The notes: generated by a model not told the origin, from the letters alone. 64,000 bases of DNA from Natrialba aegyptia DSM 13077 (GCF_000337535.1 NZ_AOIP01000007.1:1-64000); one strand, 5' to 3'; counted from the stretch's first letter, positions 18,823 through 28,254 are shown. Numbers and translations are program-made.

Positions 18823-19188
18823 TCACTCGTCGACAGCCCCGACGGACTCGTCCTCGTCGGCGCTGGCCCCCTCATCGAGGTCGACAGTCCCATCGCTGTA
18901 GACGGTCACCGTGTACCCCTCGTACTCCAGCCGAACGTGGCCGGGAGCGGCTGATTGTGAACTCGAGGAGGGAGGACCATCAGGTGTCGTGTCGGGCTCC
19001 GAGCCGGTGCTGTGAAAGAGGGCATCGAGCGCTTCCGGATTAATGGCGGCGTACAGCGGGTCGTATGCTGGGGGCTCGATGTCGGTGGGGGCAACTCCCT
19101 CGCGTGCAGCGATCGCTTCGATGATCGCCTGGCTGAGAGAGACCGCTCCCTCGAACTCGGGCGGCGACTGATCGTCCGGGGAGGACAT
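18823..19188 (-). CDS. HalOD1-domain protein
   Basis: A 121-residue acidic protein. Residues about 14-60 (VSLSQAIIEAIAAREGVAPTDIEPPAYDPLYAAINPEALDALF) and the strand pair LEYEGYTVTVYSDGTVDL match the halobacterial output domain 1, a family thought to act in signalling or gene regulation. A CTTATCC box near 19215 supports the start. There is no receiver or sensor domain fused or adjacent. Confidence 0.88.
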   Translation of the reverse strand: MSSPDDQSPPEFEGAVSLSQAIIEAIAAREGVAPTDIEPPAYDPLYAAINPEALDALFHSTGSEPDTTPDGPPSSSSQSAAPGHVRLEYEGYTVTVYSDGTVDLDEGASADEDESVGAVDE

Positions 19189-19431
19189 ATCGAACGCTAA
19201 GGGATTCCAGGGGATAAGGGTGATGGCAGTCCTCGCTGCGGTAGAGACCGATCACAGACGCTCTCTATGGGAATGTATCGATCGTTCAGTGAAGCAGAAA
19301 AACGGAACGTAGAAATTCATATATTTGTCATTTGAACCGGTAACAGTCCGGAGAGTGGGCAACCAGCGACGGCGGTGGTCGTTCCGGTCACGACCACCGT
19401 GGCAGACCCGCCGATCGCGAGTGTCGGTGCA

Positions 19432-20259
19432 TCATCCGATCGACCGTCTGAGATCACGGATAGAGTAGGATCGGCCGATATAGACACTGATGAGCGCAAG
19501 CACTGTTCCGGCGACGACATCGGAGAACCAGTGGATGCCGAGATACATCGTCGAGACGGCGATACTGATCGCGAGAACACCCGAAACGGGGACCCACAGC
19601 GGGTACTTCTTGCGCGTCAGCCACGCGAGGAAGAAGACGGTCATCGACAGAGACGTGTGCAGTGAGGGAAAGACGTTCGTACTCTGATTCACCTGGTTCG
19701 TCAGGCGGCGCATCTGTGGAAACCCGTCGTAGAGAAGCCCCTCGAACAACAGCGGATCGAAGTTCCGCGGGCCGTAGGCGATGAAGAGGACGTAACACGC
19801 GAGACCGATCGTGTAGTTCACGGTGAACGCGAGCAACAGCGTCGAGAGATCGTCCATCGTCTCGAGTGCGAAGTATGCGACGATCGGGAACAACAGCAGG
19901 AAGGCGTATCCGTAGATGTACACGAAGGCGAAGAACGATGTGAGTTCCGGTGACTGAAACGTCTGGAGCACTGCGACCGGATTCACCGGGAACAACAGCT
20001 GCTCGAGTTCGAACAGTTGCGGGGTGATGTTGTTCCCGAGCACGCGGTGCTCGATGCGGACGGCGATGTCTACCGTCGACCAGCGCAAAAACAAGACGAG
20101 TGCAAGCGCCGCAACCGGGAGGAGGCACATCTCGAGTCGCCATCGAACGTCCTGCAACGCGGTGACGAGTCGGCGCGGCCCGATGACGACGAGTGCCGCC
20201 GTCACGAGCATTGTGGCGACCACGAGGGCGAGTTGGAGTACGACGCTGGCGAGAGCCAT
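19432..20259 (-). CDS. PAP2-superfamily membrane phosphatase
   Basis: A 275-residue membrane protein with about seven helices and the type 2 phosphatidic acid phosphatase catalytic elements: FPSLHTSLSM (active-site histidine) and GIHWFSDVVAG (second histidine and aspartate). The arginine-containing first motif is replaced by NQVNQSTN-like sequence, as in the inositolphosphotransferase Aur1/Ipt1-like branch. Likely acts on lipid or isoprenoid phosphates. A TTAAT box near 20284 supports the start. Confidence 0.88.
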   Translation of the reverse strand: MALASVVLQLALVVATMLVTAALVVIGPRRLVTALQDVRWRLEMCLLPVAALALVLFLRWSTVDIAVRIEHRVLGNNITPQLFELEQLLFPVNPVAVLQTFQSPELTSFFAFVYIYGYAFLLLFPIVAYFALETMDDLSTLLLAFTVNYTIGLACYVLFIAYGPRNFDPLLFEGLLYDGFPQMRRLTNQVNQSTNVFPSLHTSLSMTVFFLAWLTRKKYPLWVPVSGVLAISIAVSTMYLGIHWFSDVVAGTVLALISVYIGRSYSIRDLRRSIG

Positions 20260-20478
20260 ACGGGAGCCTAGCTACGGCAGGAGGGGATTAATAGCGTCCG
20301 GTCGATACCGGAGCAGGCGGCGGTCCGCAACGCAATATTGATATTGAACTCGAATCGGTCGCGGAGCTATCGTCACAACTGCAACGAGTTCCGTATCGAT
20401 CGCGTCGCTGTCGGGCAATCGAATGTGCAGTACCTTGACCTTGCAGCGGCTCCGATCACAGCAGCCGCCGGAGAACAG

Positions 20479-22302
20479 CTACCGGAGTAACACGCCGTCC
20501 TCGTACCGATACCCGATCTCGTCGAACAGTCGCCGGACCCGTTCGACATCGAGTTCACCGTCGGTCCCGGGAAATCCGGCCAGTGGCAGCGGCTCCGATC
20601 GGTCGTCGCCGTCGCGGTAGCCGAGAAACGATTCTTGCGTCGTCGGGGCCGTCGCCAACCCGTCGAAGAGTTCGGAGACGATGTACTCGCGGTCGATCAG
20701 CCGCGAGAGAATCCGCCGCACGTTCGGGTTGCCGAGTTCGGGGTGGTGCGTGTTGTAGCCGATCAGGTACACCGACGTACTCGGTGCCGTGAGCAGCGAT
20801 ACCGCGTTGTCGTCGGCGAGTGATTCGATCTGCTCCGGCGGGAGGGGGCTTGCGGTGACGTCGACATCGCCGGCAAGCAGTGCATCGACCATCGTGCCAA
20901 CGTTCGGCGAAAGATTGTATCTGAGACCCTCGAACTGGGGGAATCCATCGAGGACGGCGGGCACGTCGGTCGACACCGAATCCCGGAGAACGTGATCCGC
21001 GACCGGCTCGAGAACGAGTTCCTCCGGTCCCGCCTCGCTGAACTCGAGGAGGCCGGAGCCGACGGGTGCGTCGTTGTTGGTCGTCAGCGCCCTGGTCCGG
21101 CGTTCGGCGACGAGTTCGGAACGGGGTTCCCAGATGTGTTCGGGGAGAATCGGGACGGTGAGAAATTGGGCGGCAGCGGGGGCGGTGGTGGTTCCGAACG
21201 GGATTTCGAGCGTGAGTCCGTCGACAACCTCGATCTGATCGGGCGTGTCGACGAGCGTCTGGCGGCCGCGATACCGGGGCGCAGGGATGCCGCTATCGGC
21301 TGTACCGAGCGACGTGTCGGCCAGAAGCCGGAACGTGAAGGCGACGTCGTCGGCGTCGAGCGGTTCGCCGTCGTGCCAGGTGAGTCCCGGGCGAAGCGAG
21401 ACCGTCGCGCTGAGTCGACCGGTATCGTCCCAGCGAACGTCGTCAGCGAGCCACGGAACGTACTCCTCCGGGGGGACGGATTCTGCGTTCGACGGGGAGT
21501 GAGCCGGTGCGACTCCGGCGGCTCCCTCCCACCCCTCACTCGGCCGGCGGACGAGTGGGGCGTACACCAGATCGAGCAATCCGGGAACGCGATTTCGATC
21601 GACTGCGATCGGGTTCAGCCGATCCGTTACGCCGTCGCCGTAGATCCCGACCGTAAGCGGCCCATCGCGATCGCCCGCAGCGGCGGGCGCGGTCGAAAGC
21701 AGATCGATGAACTCGATCGCGCGCTGTGGCGGGGCGGGGGCATCGATCGACTGGCGGGTACCACCGATCCGATCCGGGTATGCGACGACGGTAAACGGCG
21801 TCGTCTCCGCGAGGTACTCGAATAACTCGTCGAGCGTCTCACGGCGCGTTTCTTCGCTCTCCGTTCGCTGTTGCTCCAGGAGATCATCGGCCGTGACAGA
21901 CGAGAAGTGAAACGGGTTCTGCCAGCCGCCCTCGCTGACGAACTGCGAGTGCAAGAGCCCGTACAGGTCATCGAACTCGTCGAATCCCGGATACCTGATG
22001 ACGAACACGTCGTACTCCCCCTCGAGAAGCACGTCCCGATACAGCTCCGACTCGGTGATCGGCTCGGGAGACACATCGATGCCGGCCGCCTCGACGTTCT
22101 CCCGGAACCGACTCACGATCATCGACGCCATCGCGTCGTCGTCCGCCGGGACCGTCTTGATCGTGAGCGCGACCTGGTCGGGACCGTTGTTTTCCGCACG
22201 CGACCAGAATCGCTCCGCACAGCCGGCGAGCGCGCTCACGCCGAGTCCGCCTGCGCCCGCCAAGAGGTGTCGCCGCGTCAGCGACGGAGCGCCTCGCGTC
22301 AT
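20479..22302 (-). CDS. orphan ABC binding lipoprotein, peptide/nickel type
   Basis: A 607-residue family 5 (oligopeptide-type) solute-binding protein. The start at 22302 gives a Tat lipoprotein signal: TRRHLLAGAGGLGVSALAGC with the lipobox cysteine at about residue 28; a CTATACA box 27 bases upstream fits. The mature part has WHDGEPLDADDVAFTFRLL, PILPEHIWEP and VYLIGYNTHHPELGNPNVRRILSRLIDREYI, all typical of the family. No permease or ATPase genes are adjacent, so it either serves a transporter encoded elsewhere or has another binding role. Confidence 0.9.
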   Translation of the reverse strand: MTRGAPSLTRRHLLAGAGGLGVSALAGCAERFWSRAENNGPDQVALTIKTVPADDDAMASMIVSRFRENVEAAGIDVSPEPITESELYRDVLLEGEYDVFVIRYPGFDEFDDLYGLLHSQFVSEGGWQNPFHFSSVTADDLLEQQRTESEETRRETLDELFEYLAETTPFTVVAYPDRIGGTRQSIDAPAPPQRAIEFIDLLSTAPAAAGDRDGPLTVGIYGDGVTDRLNPIAVDRNRVPGLLDLVYAPLVRRPSEGWEGAAGVAPAHSPSNAESVPPEEYVPWLADDVRWDDTGRLSATVSLRPGLTWHDGEPLDADDVAFTFRLLADTSLGTADSGIPAPRYRGRQTLVDTPDQIEVVDGLTLEIPFGTTTAPAAAQFLTVPILPEHIWEPRSELVAERRTRALTTNNDAPVGSGLLEFSEAGPEELVLEPVADHVLRDSVSTDVPAVLDGFPQFEGLRYNLSPNVGTMVDALLAGDVDVTASPLPPEQIESLADDNAVSLLTAPSTSVYLIGYNTHHPELGNPNVRRILSRLIDREYIVSELFDGLATAPTTQESFLGYRDGDDRSEPLPLAGFPGTDGELDVERVRRLFDEIGYRYEDGVLLR

Positions 22303-22765
22303 ATCGAGACCGATACGCAACCGCGATGTATAGGACTTCCCTTCACAGCGACACGTCAGCGCTGCCGACCGAAGGACGAACTCGTGGGGTACCTCCCGAA
22401 TCCGGCTCACGACTCCCAACTCCGAGCGCTACGTCGAGCAGTGAACGCAGTACACTCCGTGTCGATTCCGAACAGGTCGCCAAACCAGCAGCAGGCACTC
22501 GATTCGACGCCCAGTAGGCGATGACTATCACGAGTTCAAGATTGTTGCAGATCGATGACGGTCTTTTCTCCGTTCGTATGCCCGCCATAACAATAGCTGA
22601 ATCCGAGGACTATCGATTCGTGGCACCAGTTCGCACGTTCCGGCGCGGTCGAGCAGGTCGAGTGGCGTGGGCGACGAATCGGCCACGCGAACGGGCGAGC
22701 GTTCGGCCCGACCGCTCGAGAACCTGGCCACCCGCGGAGCGGACGAACGACCACGAGAGACAACC
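22303..22765. other. 463-base divergent intergenic region before cetZ
   Basis: It holds the promoter of the binding-protein gene (CTATACA box near 22329 on the minus strand) and the upstream region of cetZ. It contains at 22662-22684 a 23-base stretch identical to 17232-17254 in the Gfo/Idh gene. No convincing small gene is seen. Confidence 0.6.
22662..22684 (+). repeat. 23-base exact copy of part of the Gfo/Idh gene
   Basis: Positions 22662-22684 are identical to 17232-17254, beginning GTGGCGTGGGCGACG. The surrounding bases do not align. In both places the same frame would read V-A-W-A-T-N-R-P minus its last bases. See the findings. Confidence 0.85.
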
Positions 22766-23926
22766 ATGAAGCTCGCACTCATCGGCTTTGGGCAAGCAGG
22801 CGGAAAGATCGTCGACGAGTTCCTGGCGTACGACAGCGCCATCGACAACAGTTTCGTCGAGGCTGCAATCGCGGTGAACTCCGCGACGACGGACCTGCAG
22901 GGGCTCGATCACGTTCCACAGGAAAACCGCGTTCTCATCGGACAGGCGCGCGTGAAAGGACACGGTGTCGGTGCGGACAACGAACTCGGGGCGGAAGTGA
23001 CCGAGGCTGACATCGACGAGCTCCAGGGCGCGATCGACCGCGTCCCGGTTCACGAAATCGACGCGTTCCTGATCGTCGCCGGCATGGGCGGCGGCACCGG
23101 CTCCGGCGGCGCACCCGTGCTCGCACGCCACCTGAAACGCATCTATACCGAGCCCGTCTACGGACTGGGAATCCTTCCCGGAACGGACGAAGGCGGCATC
23201 TACACGCTCAATGCCGCGCGCTCGTTCAAGACGCTCGTCGACGAGGTCGACAACCTGCTCGTCTTCGACAACGACGCCTGGCGCAGCGCCGGCGAATCCG
23301 TCGGCAGCGGCTACGACCGGATCAACCGCGAAATCGTCGAGCGTTTCGGACTGCTGTTTGCCGCCGGCGAGGTCGGGCAGAACGATCACGTCGCCGAGAG
23401 CGTCGTCGACTCTTCGGAGATCATCAACACGCTCGAGAACGGCGTCTCGACCATCGGTTACGCCAGCGAAACCGTCGAGTCCGCGAACGAGGGGCTGCTC
23501 TCGTCGTTCCGCTCCGACACCGAGTTCGACGAAGGCACCGCAACGAACCGGATGACGAGCCTCGTCCGGAAGGCGACGCTCGGGCGACTTACCCTCCCGT
23601 GTGACGCCGCAAGCGCCGACCGCGGGCTCGTGGTCGCGACCGGCTCGCCGGAGCACCTGAACCGAAAGGGCGTCGAACGCGGCCGCCAGTGGCTCGAGGA
23701 CGAAACCGGCAGCATGGAAATCCGCGGCGGCGACTACCCGATTCCCGGCCGCGACGATGTCGGCGCGATCGTCCTCCTCTCGGGCGTGACCGCCGTCCCG
23801 CGGATCGACCAACTCCAGCAGGTCGCGATCGAAGCCCAGGAAACGACCGAGTCGGTCCGAGCAAACGCACAGGAAGACTTCGCCACGCTGGTCGACACCG
23901 GCGGCGAACTCGACGCGCTGTTTTGA
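22766..23926 (+). CDS. CetZ tubulin-like cytoskeletal GTPase
   Basis: A 386-residue member of the tubulin/FtsZ superfamily. The CetZ-specific start MKLALIGFGQAGGKIVDEFL is followed by IGQARVKGHGVGADNELGAE, the nucleotide loop GMGGGTGSGGAP, and GTDEGGIYTLNAARSF with NLLVFDNDAWR. The sequence is very close to Haloferax CetZ1 as I remember it, so it is probably CetZ1-like. CetZ proteins polymerise under the membrane and control cell shape and the rod-shaped motile state. The ATG at 22766 gives the conserved N terminus. Confidence 0.93.
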   Translation: MKLALIGFGQAGGKIVDEFLAYDSAIDNSFVEAAIAVNSATTDLQGLDHVPQENRVLIGQARVKGHGVGADNELGAEVTEADIDELQGAIDRVPVHEIDAFLIVAGMGGGTGSGGAPVLARHLKRIYTEPVYGLGILPGTDEGGIYTLNAARSFKTLVDEVDNLLVFDNDAWRSAGESVGSGYDRINREIVERFGLLFAAGEVGQNDHVAESVVDSSEIINTLENGVSTIGYASETVESANEGLLSSFRSDTEFDEGTATNRMTSLVRKATLGRLTLPCDAASADRGLVVATGSPEHLNRKGVERGRQWLEDETGSMEIRGGDYPIPGRDDVGAIVLLSGVTAVPRIDQLQQVAIEAQETTESVRANAQEDFATLVDTGGELDALF

Positions 23927-24288
23927 GACGGTCGGATTTCGCCACGTGAAGCGACGCGTGTTTTTGCGTTCTTTCCGGTCGAAGATACTGGATCAGTCTC
24001 GACCGTCTGCAACGCTGCGTTCGTTCGTGAGAGGCCGAGACGGTCACGGACACCAATCAAGTGGCACTAACTCCGGAGTACAGCAGACACCACTTGACCG
24101 CGCAATACCGTTTAACCGCCCGCCATCGAGCGGCGAAGCACCCGAAAAGAGTCCCAGTCGACGTATCAACAGTGTATCAGTACTGATTCTGAACGTCCCC
24201 GACAAAACCGAGTCGACGACTGGTTACCAGCGGCTTCAGTCACCGTAACCGGACAATAACGAACTATGATATGATCGATCGATCGGGT
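23927..24288. other. 362-base intergenic region after cetZ
   Basis: A T5 tract at 23961-23965 soon after the cetZ stop may terminate transcription. A TTTAA box lies near 24113. No gene, tRNA or repeat was recognised in the rest. Confidence 0.5.
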
Positions 24289-24480
24289 ATGACGAGACAG
24301 CACCGGTCTGGCTGGGGGGCAAAATCATCGATGCGAGAGGCGGTCAAATCCGTTCTCCTCGGACGCGGTGAGACGACAACGATCGAGGAATGCCGTCGCT
24401 GCGGGCGGACGACCGACACACCGGATACCGTCTGCCCAACCTGCGGTTGTACGGAAATCGTCACGTATCGAATCGAGTAA
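24289..24480 (+). CDS. small zinc-ribbon protein
   Basis: A basic protein of about 63 residues ending in two CxxC pairs: EECRRCGRTTDTPDTVCPTCGCTEIVTYRIE, a compact zinc ribbon. Starts at 24271, 24289 and 24331 are all possible; 24331 (MREAVKSVLLGRGETTT) gives the shortest, family-like form. Its length and cysteine pattern are typical of haloarchaeal mini zinc-finger proteins. Function unknown; binding to nucleic acid or protein is inferred only. Confidence 0.75.
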   Translation: MTRQHRSGWGAKSSMREAVKSVLLGRGETTTIEECRRCGRTTDTPDTVCPTCGCTEIVTYRIE

Positions 24481-24534
24481 TCCGACAGCACACTTCTGGA
24501 GCGGGTCGCGAGAGAGAAAGAGAGAGAGAAACCC

Positions 24535-25227
24535 TTACGCCAGTGGCAACGCATCGATCGCCTCTCGTCGCCCATCGAGCACACCGAACCGCTCCTCACG
24601 GCGGCTCTCGAGCCACCGGAGCAACCGTTCCGCCCACGCAAGCTTCCGCGCTTTCATCGAACTCACCGTCTCGTCGTCGAGATCCCACCCGACGAAATCC
24701 AACCGGGCCGCGCCGAGGTGATCCGCGAGAAACGCCGCCCGGTCGCCGTCGGTGAAACCCCCGAAATTCCGGACCGGTCCCCGCGGCTTCACCTGCGTCG
24801 TCGGCAGGACGAACTCGTCGGCACAATCCGGCACGACGCGCCGAATCGCCGGCATATTGTCGCCGTGGGCGTGAACTGCCACCGGAACACCGTCCGCGGT
24901 CAGTCGTCGAACCGTCTCCGGGTTCTTATCCAGGTCCGTCACCATACAGCCCACCTCGATGCCGTTCGACGCGAGCACGTCGACCGCTGTCGAGGCCGCG
25001 ACAACCACATCTGCGGCCCGCGCTCGCTCGAGTTCAGGATCGGTTTCGAGCGACGGGCCGGCACCTGCGATGGCGACAACCGCACCGTCGATCGACGACA
25101 GCGCGTCGAGATCGAACGGCGTCGTGAGCGAGGCGAGCACGTCGCGGGCCCGCTCGTCGCCGCTGCGCTCGTAGCCGAACTCGCGACGGATTTGCTCGTA
25201 GACGGGGTTCCAGCAATCGAATTCCAT
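24535..25227 (-). CDS. mptE: 6-hydroxymethyl-7,8-dihydropterin pyrophosphokinase, archaeal type
   Basis: A 230-residue DUF115/MptE-type enzyme that transfers pyrophosphate from ATP to 6-hydroxymethyl-dihydropterin, replacing bacterial FolK. Signatures: VVAIAGAGPSLE (nucleotide loop), VVAASTAVDVLASNGIEVGCMVTDLDKNPE, VHAHGDN, and VGWDLDD. It lies 185 bases downstream of folP on the same strand, consistent with the next step in folate synthesis. No good TATA box is at leaderless distance; instead a box at 25400-25404 would give a leader of about 148 bases starting with a strong hairpin. A TC-rich tract follows the stop. Confidence 0.93.
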   Translation of the reverse strand: MEFDCWNPVYEQIRREFGYERSGDERARDVLASLTTPFDLDALSSIDGAVVAIAGAGPSLETDPELERARAADVVVAASTAVDVLASNGIEVGCMVTDLDKNPETVRRLTADGVPVAVHAHGDNMPAIRRVVPDCADEFVLPTTQVKPRGPVRNFGGFTDGDRAAFLADHLGAARLDFVGWDLDDETVSSMKARKLAWAERLLRWLESRREERFGVLDGRREAIDALPLA

Positions 25228-25325
25228 TATCGAGAGATGGGCGCGCGTACAGTTGTGTGATTCGACTTCGACGACCCCAGCGTCGCCACTGCAAAACGTA
25301 ACACCACAATAATTCCGTGTTGTGG

Positions 25326-25404
25326 GCCGGGGGTCGCCTCCAAAGTACCCCTACCCGGGAGGCCGCCCGGCGTCCAGTCTTCCATTTCGAAGCCTTCGGT
25401 ATAA
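25326..25404 (-). promoter_or_regulatory. internal promoter and 5' hairpin leader of mptE
   Basis: On the minus strand a TTATA box at 25400-25404 would start transcription near 25375. The first transcribed bases form a two-stem hairpin: 25366-25371 pairs with 25326-25331 (GCCGGG/CCCGGC), and inside it 25358-25363 pairs with 25336-25341 (GCCTCC/GGAGGC), with short internal loops and a 16-base apical loop. An ACA triplet follows the outer stem closely. It could be a regulatory leader, or an H/ACA-like small RNA. Confidence 0.45.
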
Positions 25405-25412
25405 GCTTTCTC

Positions 25413-26699
25413 TTACGACAGTAGGTTGTCGAGTTCGCGCCCGAGGAGACCGATACCCTCTCCAGACGACCTGAGACGGCGAGAAACGGCCGAAAGTCCG
25501 GCTATCGTTCCGACAAGGAGCGAACGGTTATCAGCCGTCTCGAACAGTGCGACGGGGGCCGCACGACCCCCGTCGTCACCGTCGGCGCTAGTACCTTGAC
25601 GGCTACCGCGTCCACGATCACTAGTGCGAGCGCTTGCACGCTCCGAGCGAACGGTTTCGACGGCTGCCGCCACCCGCTCGTGCTGGCTTGCAGACAGCCC
25701 CTCGAGTTCGATCGCGTGGGTCTGGAACGCGTCCGCAACGTCGGGATCGACACCGCGTTCGGCGAGCTGGCGGCGGAACGTTCGCGTCGAGTCGATATCG
25801 AGTTTCGAAATGGTGACGGACTCGGTTGTTGAACTCGCCCGTTCAGTGAACGCAGCGCCGATACGCGCCGCGTCGCGCGTTTCTGCCACGTCGTGGGTTC
25901 GAATCACGTGGGCACCGCGTTCGACCGCCATCGAGGTTGCCGCGAGACTAACCGGGAGTCGGTCCTCGGTCTCGCGGTCCGCAATCGTACCGAGGAAGTT
26001 CTTCCGGTTGATCGAGACCAGTACCGGCCGTCCGAGTGCGCGGAACTCGCGGAGCCGTCGGAACGTCTCCCGGTCGTCTTCGAGCGTCTGTGCCTCGCTC
26101 CAGCCGCCGAATGCGGGATCGATAATCGTCTTGTCCGTGAGTCCGTTCTGTTTGAGCGCCTCGTAGACCTGATCGACGTAGTCGGCCTCGGCTGCCCACG
26201 ACGGAGATTTTCGGGCCGCCCAGTCGGTTTCCTCGACCGCGCCGGGGCGCTCTAAATCCGGCGGGCTTGCCATTTTCGCGACAGGTGCATCGTGGTCTGT
26301 ACAGACTGCAGGCAACTCGGGATCGGCGAACCCGGCGATGTCGTTGACCATGTCGAACCCCTGCGAGAGGGCAGCGTCCGCGACCTCGTGGTAGCGAGTT
26401 TCAATCGAGAAGATCGCATCGCCGGAGACGCTTTCGATCGTTTCCAGGGCGACGTGAAGGCGGTCGAGTTCTTCGTCGGCCGAGAGCACGTCGAAGCGTT
26501 TGTTCGCAGATTCGAGACCGATATCGACGATGTCGGCACCCTCGTCGATCAGTTCTTCGTCGACGTACCGGGCCGCCTCGCCGGGGTCGTCGTAAACGCT
26601 CGGATCGTAGGGCGACTCCTCGCTGACGTTCAACACACCCATGATCCGCGGCGGGAACTCGTCGCCGATGCCGAGTCCGGCCGCGTCGACACTGTTCAT
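25413..26699 (-). CDS. folP: dihydropteroate synthase with C-terminal extension
   Basis: Joins the pterin pyrophosphate to a p-aminobenzoate-type substrate. The TIM-barrel part covers about residues 15-290: IMGVLNVSEESPYD, GADIVDIGLESANKR, FSIETRYHEVADAAL, FDMVNDIAGFADPEL, IIDPAFGG, and GRPVLVSINRKNFLGTI with the substrate-binding lysine and serine region. The total of 428 residues is about 140 more than bacterial FolP. The extra part contains a conserved-looking FQTHAIELEGLSASQHERVAAAVETV and an acidic linker. An AAAATC box near 26726 fits the start. mptE follows on the same strand. Confidence 0.92.
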   Translation of the reverse strand: MNSVDAAGLGIGDEFPPRIMGVLNVSEESPYDPSVYDDPGEAARYVDEELIDEGADIVDIGLESANKRFDVLSADEELDRLHVALETIESVSGDAIFSIETRYHEVADAALSQGFDMVNDIAGFADPELPAVCTDHDAPVAKMASPPDLERPGAVEETDWAARKSPSWAAEADYVDQVYEALKQNGLTDKTIIDPAFGGWSEAQTLEDDRETFRRLREFRALGRPVLVSINRKNFLGTIADRETEDRLPVSLAATSMAVERGAHVIRTHDVAETRDAARIGAAFTERASSTTESVTISKLDIDSTRTFRRQLAERGVDPDVADAFQTHAIELEGLSASQHERVAAAVETVRSERASARTSDRGRGSRQGTSADGDDGGRAAPVALFETADNRSLLVGTIAGLSAVSRRLRSSGEGIGLLGRELDNLLS

Positions 26700-26970
26700 A
26701 CCCCGAGTGAGGAGCGGAGACTGAAAATCGACGCGGTTGCGGCGAAGCGGCTACGCACGGATCACGTTACGAACGATGTTCGAACGGTGAGAAACGGTCC
26801 TCCGGAGCGTCATACAGGAACCAGCCCAGCGAAGAGTGAGGGTACCCGAGGCAGTGACCGTCCACTGATCACCGGTGACAACTGGATCTGAGTTAAAACG
26901 ACTAGAGGCGGCTGATTACAGCCAGAGATGACCGATAACGGTGAACTCGAATGTTGACCGTCACTGAGAG

Positions 26971-28254
26971 TTATGCCCAGTGACCTACACTCGATTGCTC
27001 GTCGTCCGTATCCTGGGGCTCATCGCTCGCTCCCTCCTCCAGCGGCGCGAGTCGTGAATCGCGCAACAGGACCTTCTTCACTATCGACGGATTCTCGAGC
27101 AACCGGTGTTTCGCGTGCGCCCCGCGTCCGCGTCCCCGCCCCTCGCGTTCGGACTGGATCACGTTGAGGAAGTTCTGCTCCTGGAGGATCTCCTGCACGC
27201 GGCGTTCCGAGAGCACGTCGAAGTCGAGTCGGTTTGCGACTTCCTTGTACTGGTTGTAGATGATCTTCGTTGGGAACTCCTTTTCCGTGCTGTTCTCGGT
27301 GAGCAGCGTCAGCGAGTACAGAATCGCTTTGGCCTGCTGTGGCGAACCCTCGATGAGTTCGTTGAACCGGTCGGCTTCGGTCTTCTCTTTGGCGTCGCGG
27401 ACGTGATCCGCCGTCACGCGCGTGGCGTTTTGCTTTTTTGCGATCCGGCCCGCGTTCCGGAGGATGTCGATCGCCTTGCGCGCGTCCCCGTGTTCTTGCG
27501 CGGCGAGCGCTGCGGTCAGCGGGATCACGTCCCCCGAGAGCACGCCGTCGTGGAACGCGTCGCGGCGCTTTTCGAGAATTTCGACCAGTTGATTCGCGTC
27601 GTACGGCGAGAAGACGAGTTCGTCGCGGGAGAGGCTCGATTTGACGCGTTCGGAGAGGTGGTCGGGAAAGTCGATCTTGTTCGAGATGCCGATGATGCCG
27701 ATGCTCGAATCCGAGATACGGCGGTTCTCGCCCGCCCGCGAGAGTTTGCGCAGGACTTCGTCGTCTTCGAGCATGTCGATCTCGTCCAGAATAACGATGG
27801 TTACGTCGGTACACTGGTCGACGGCCTGCCAGAGGCGTTTGTAGTAGTCGCCGGTGCCCAGGCCACGGTCGGGAACGGTGATGCCGCTCTGATTCGAGTC
27901 GTTGACGATCTGGGCGATCGTCTTGATGATCGAAGCCTCGGTGTTCTGCTCGCCGCAGTCGATAAAGGCATACTTTACCGTCACGTCGTCGCGTCGGGCT
28001 TCCGAGATCACGCGCTTGGTCACCGAGCGCGAGATAAGCGATTTGCCGGTGCCGGTCTTGCCGAAGATGAACAGGTGGTTTGGCTCGCTCCCGAAGATGG
28101 CCGGGTTCAGCGCGTCCGCCACCCGTTGCATCTGCTCGTCCCGGCCGACGATGCGGTCCGGGCCGGGCAGATGCGTGATTTCGAGCAATCGCTCGTCGGC
28201 AAAGACCGGATCGTCGTACCGAAAGAGCGGGTCACGATCGTCGTTGGCGGACAT
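26971..28254 (-). CDS. Orc1/Cdc6 replication initiator
   Basis: A 427-residue origin-binding AAA+ ATPase. Walker A FGKTGTGKSLISRS (about residue 66), Walker B VTIVILDEIDML, sensor 1 GIIGISNKIDF, sensor 2 region EHGDARKAIDILRNAG, then the C-terminal winged helix that binds ORB sites (FPTKIIYNQYKEVANRLDFDVLSERRVQEILQEQNFL). It transcribes away from the origin-like region, with its TATA box (TTTATTTC, about 28281-28291) just beside the first ORB-like repeat, so autoregulation is plausible. Given the adjacency it is probably the cognate initiator of this origin. Confidence 0.96.
   Translation of the reverse strand: MSANDDRDPLFRYDDPVFADERLLEITHLPGPDRIVGRDEQMQRVADALNPAIFGSEPNHLFIFGKTGTGKSLISRSVTKRVISEARRDDVTVKYAFIDCGEQNTEASIIKTIAQIVNDSNQSGITVPDRGLGTGDYYKRLWQAVDQCTDVTIVILDEIDMLEDDEVLRKLSRAGENRRISDSSIGIIGISNKIDFPDHLSERVKSSLSRDELVFSPYDANQLVEILEKRRDAFHDGVLSGDVIPLTAALAAQEHGDARKAIDILRNAGRIAKKQNATRVTADHVRDAKEKTEADRFNELIEGSPQQAKAILYSLTLLTENSTEKEFPTKIIYNQYKEVANRLDFDVLSERRVQEILQEQNFLNVIQSEREGRGRGRGAHAKHRLLENPSIVKKVLLRDSRLAPLEEGASDEPQDTDDEQSSVGHWA

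Noticed and set aside
25880-25910. A tRNA T-arm-like GGTTCGAATCACG stretch
   Set aside because: It lies inside folP, codes for conserved residues (RVIRTHDVAE), and no acceptor or anticodon arm can be built around it.
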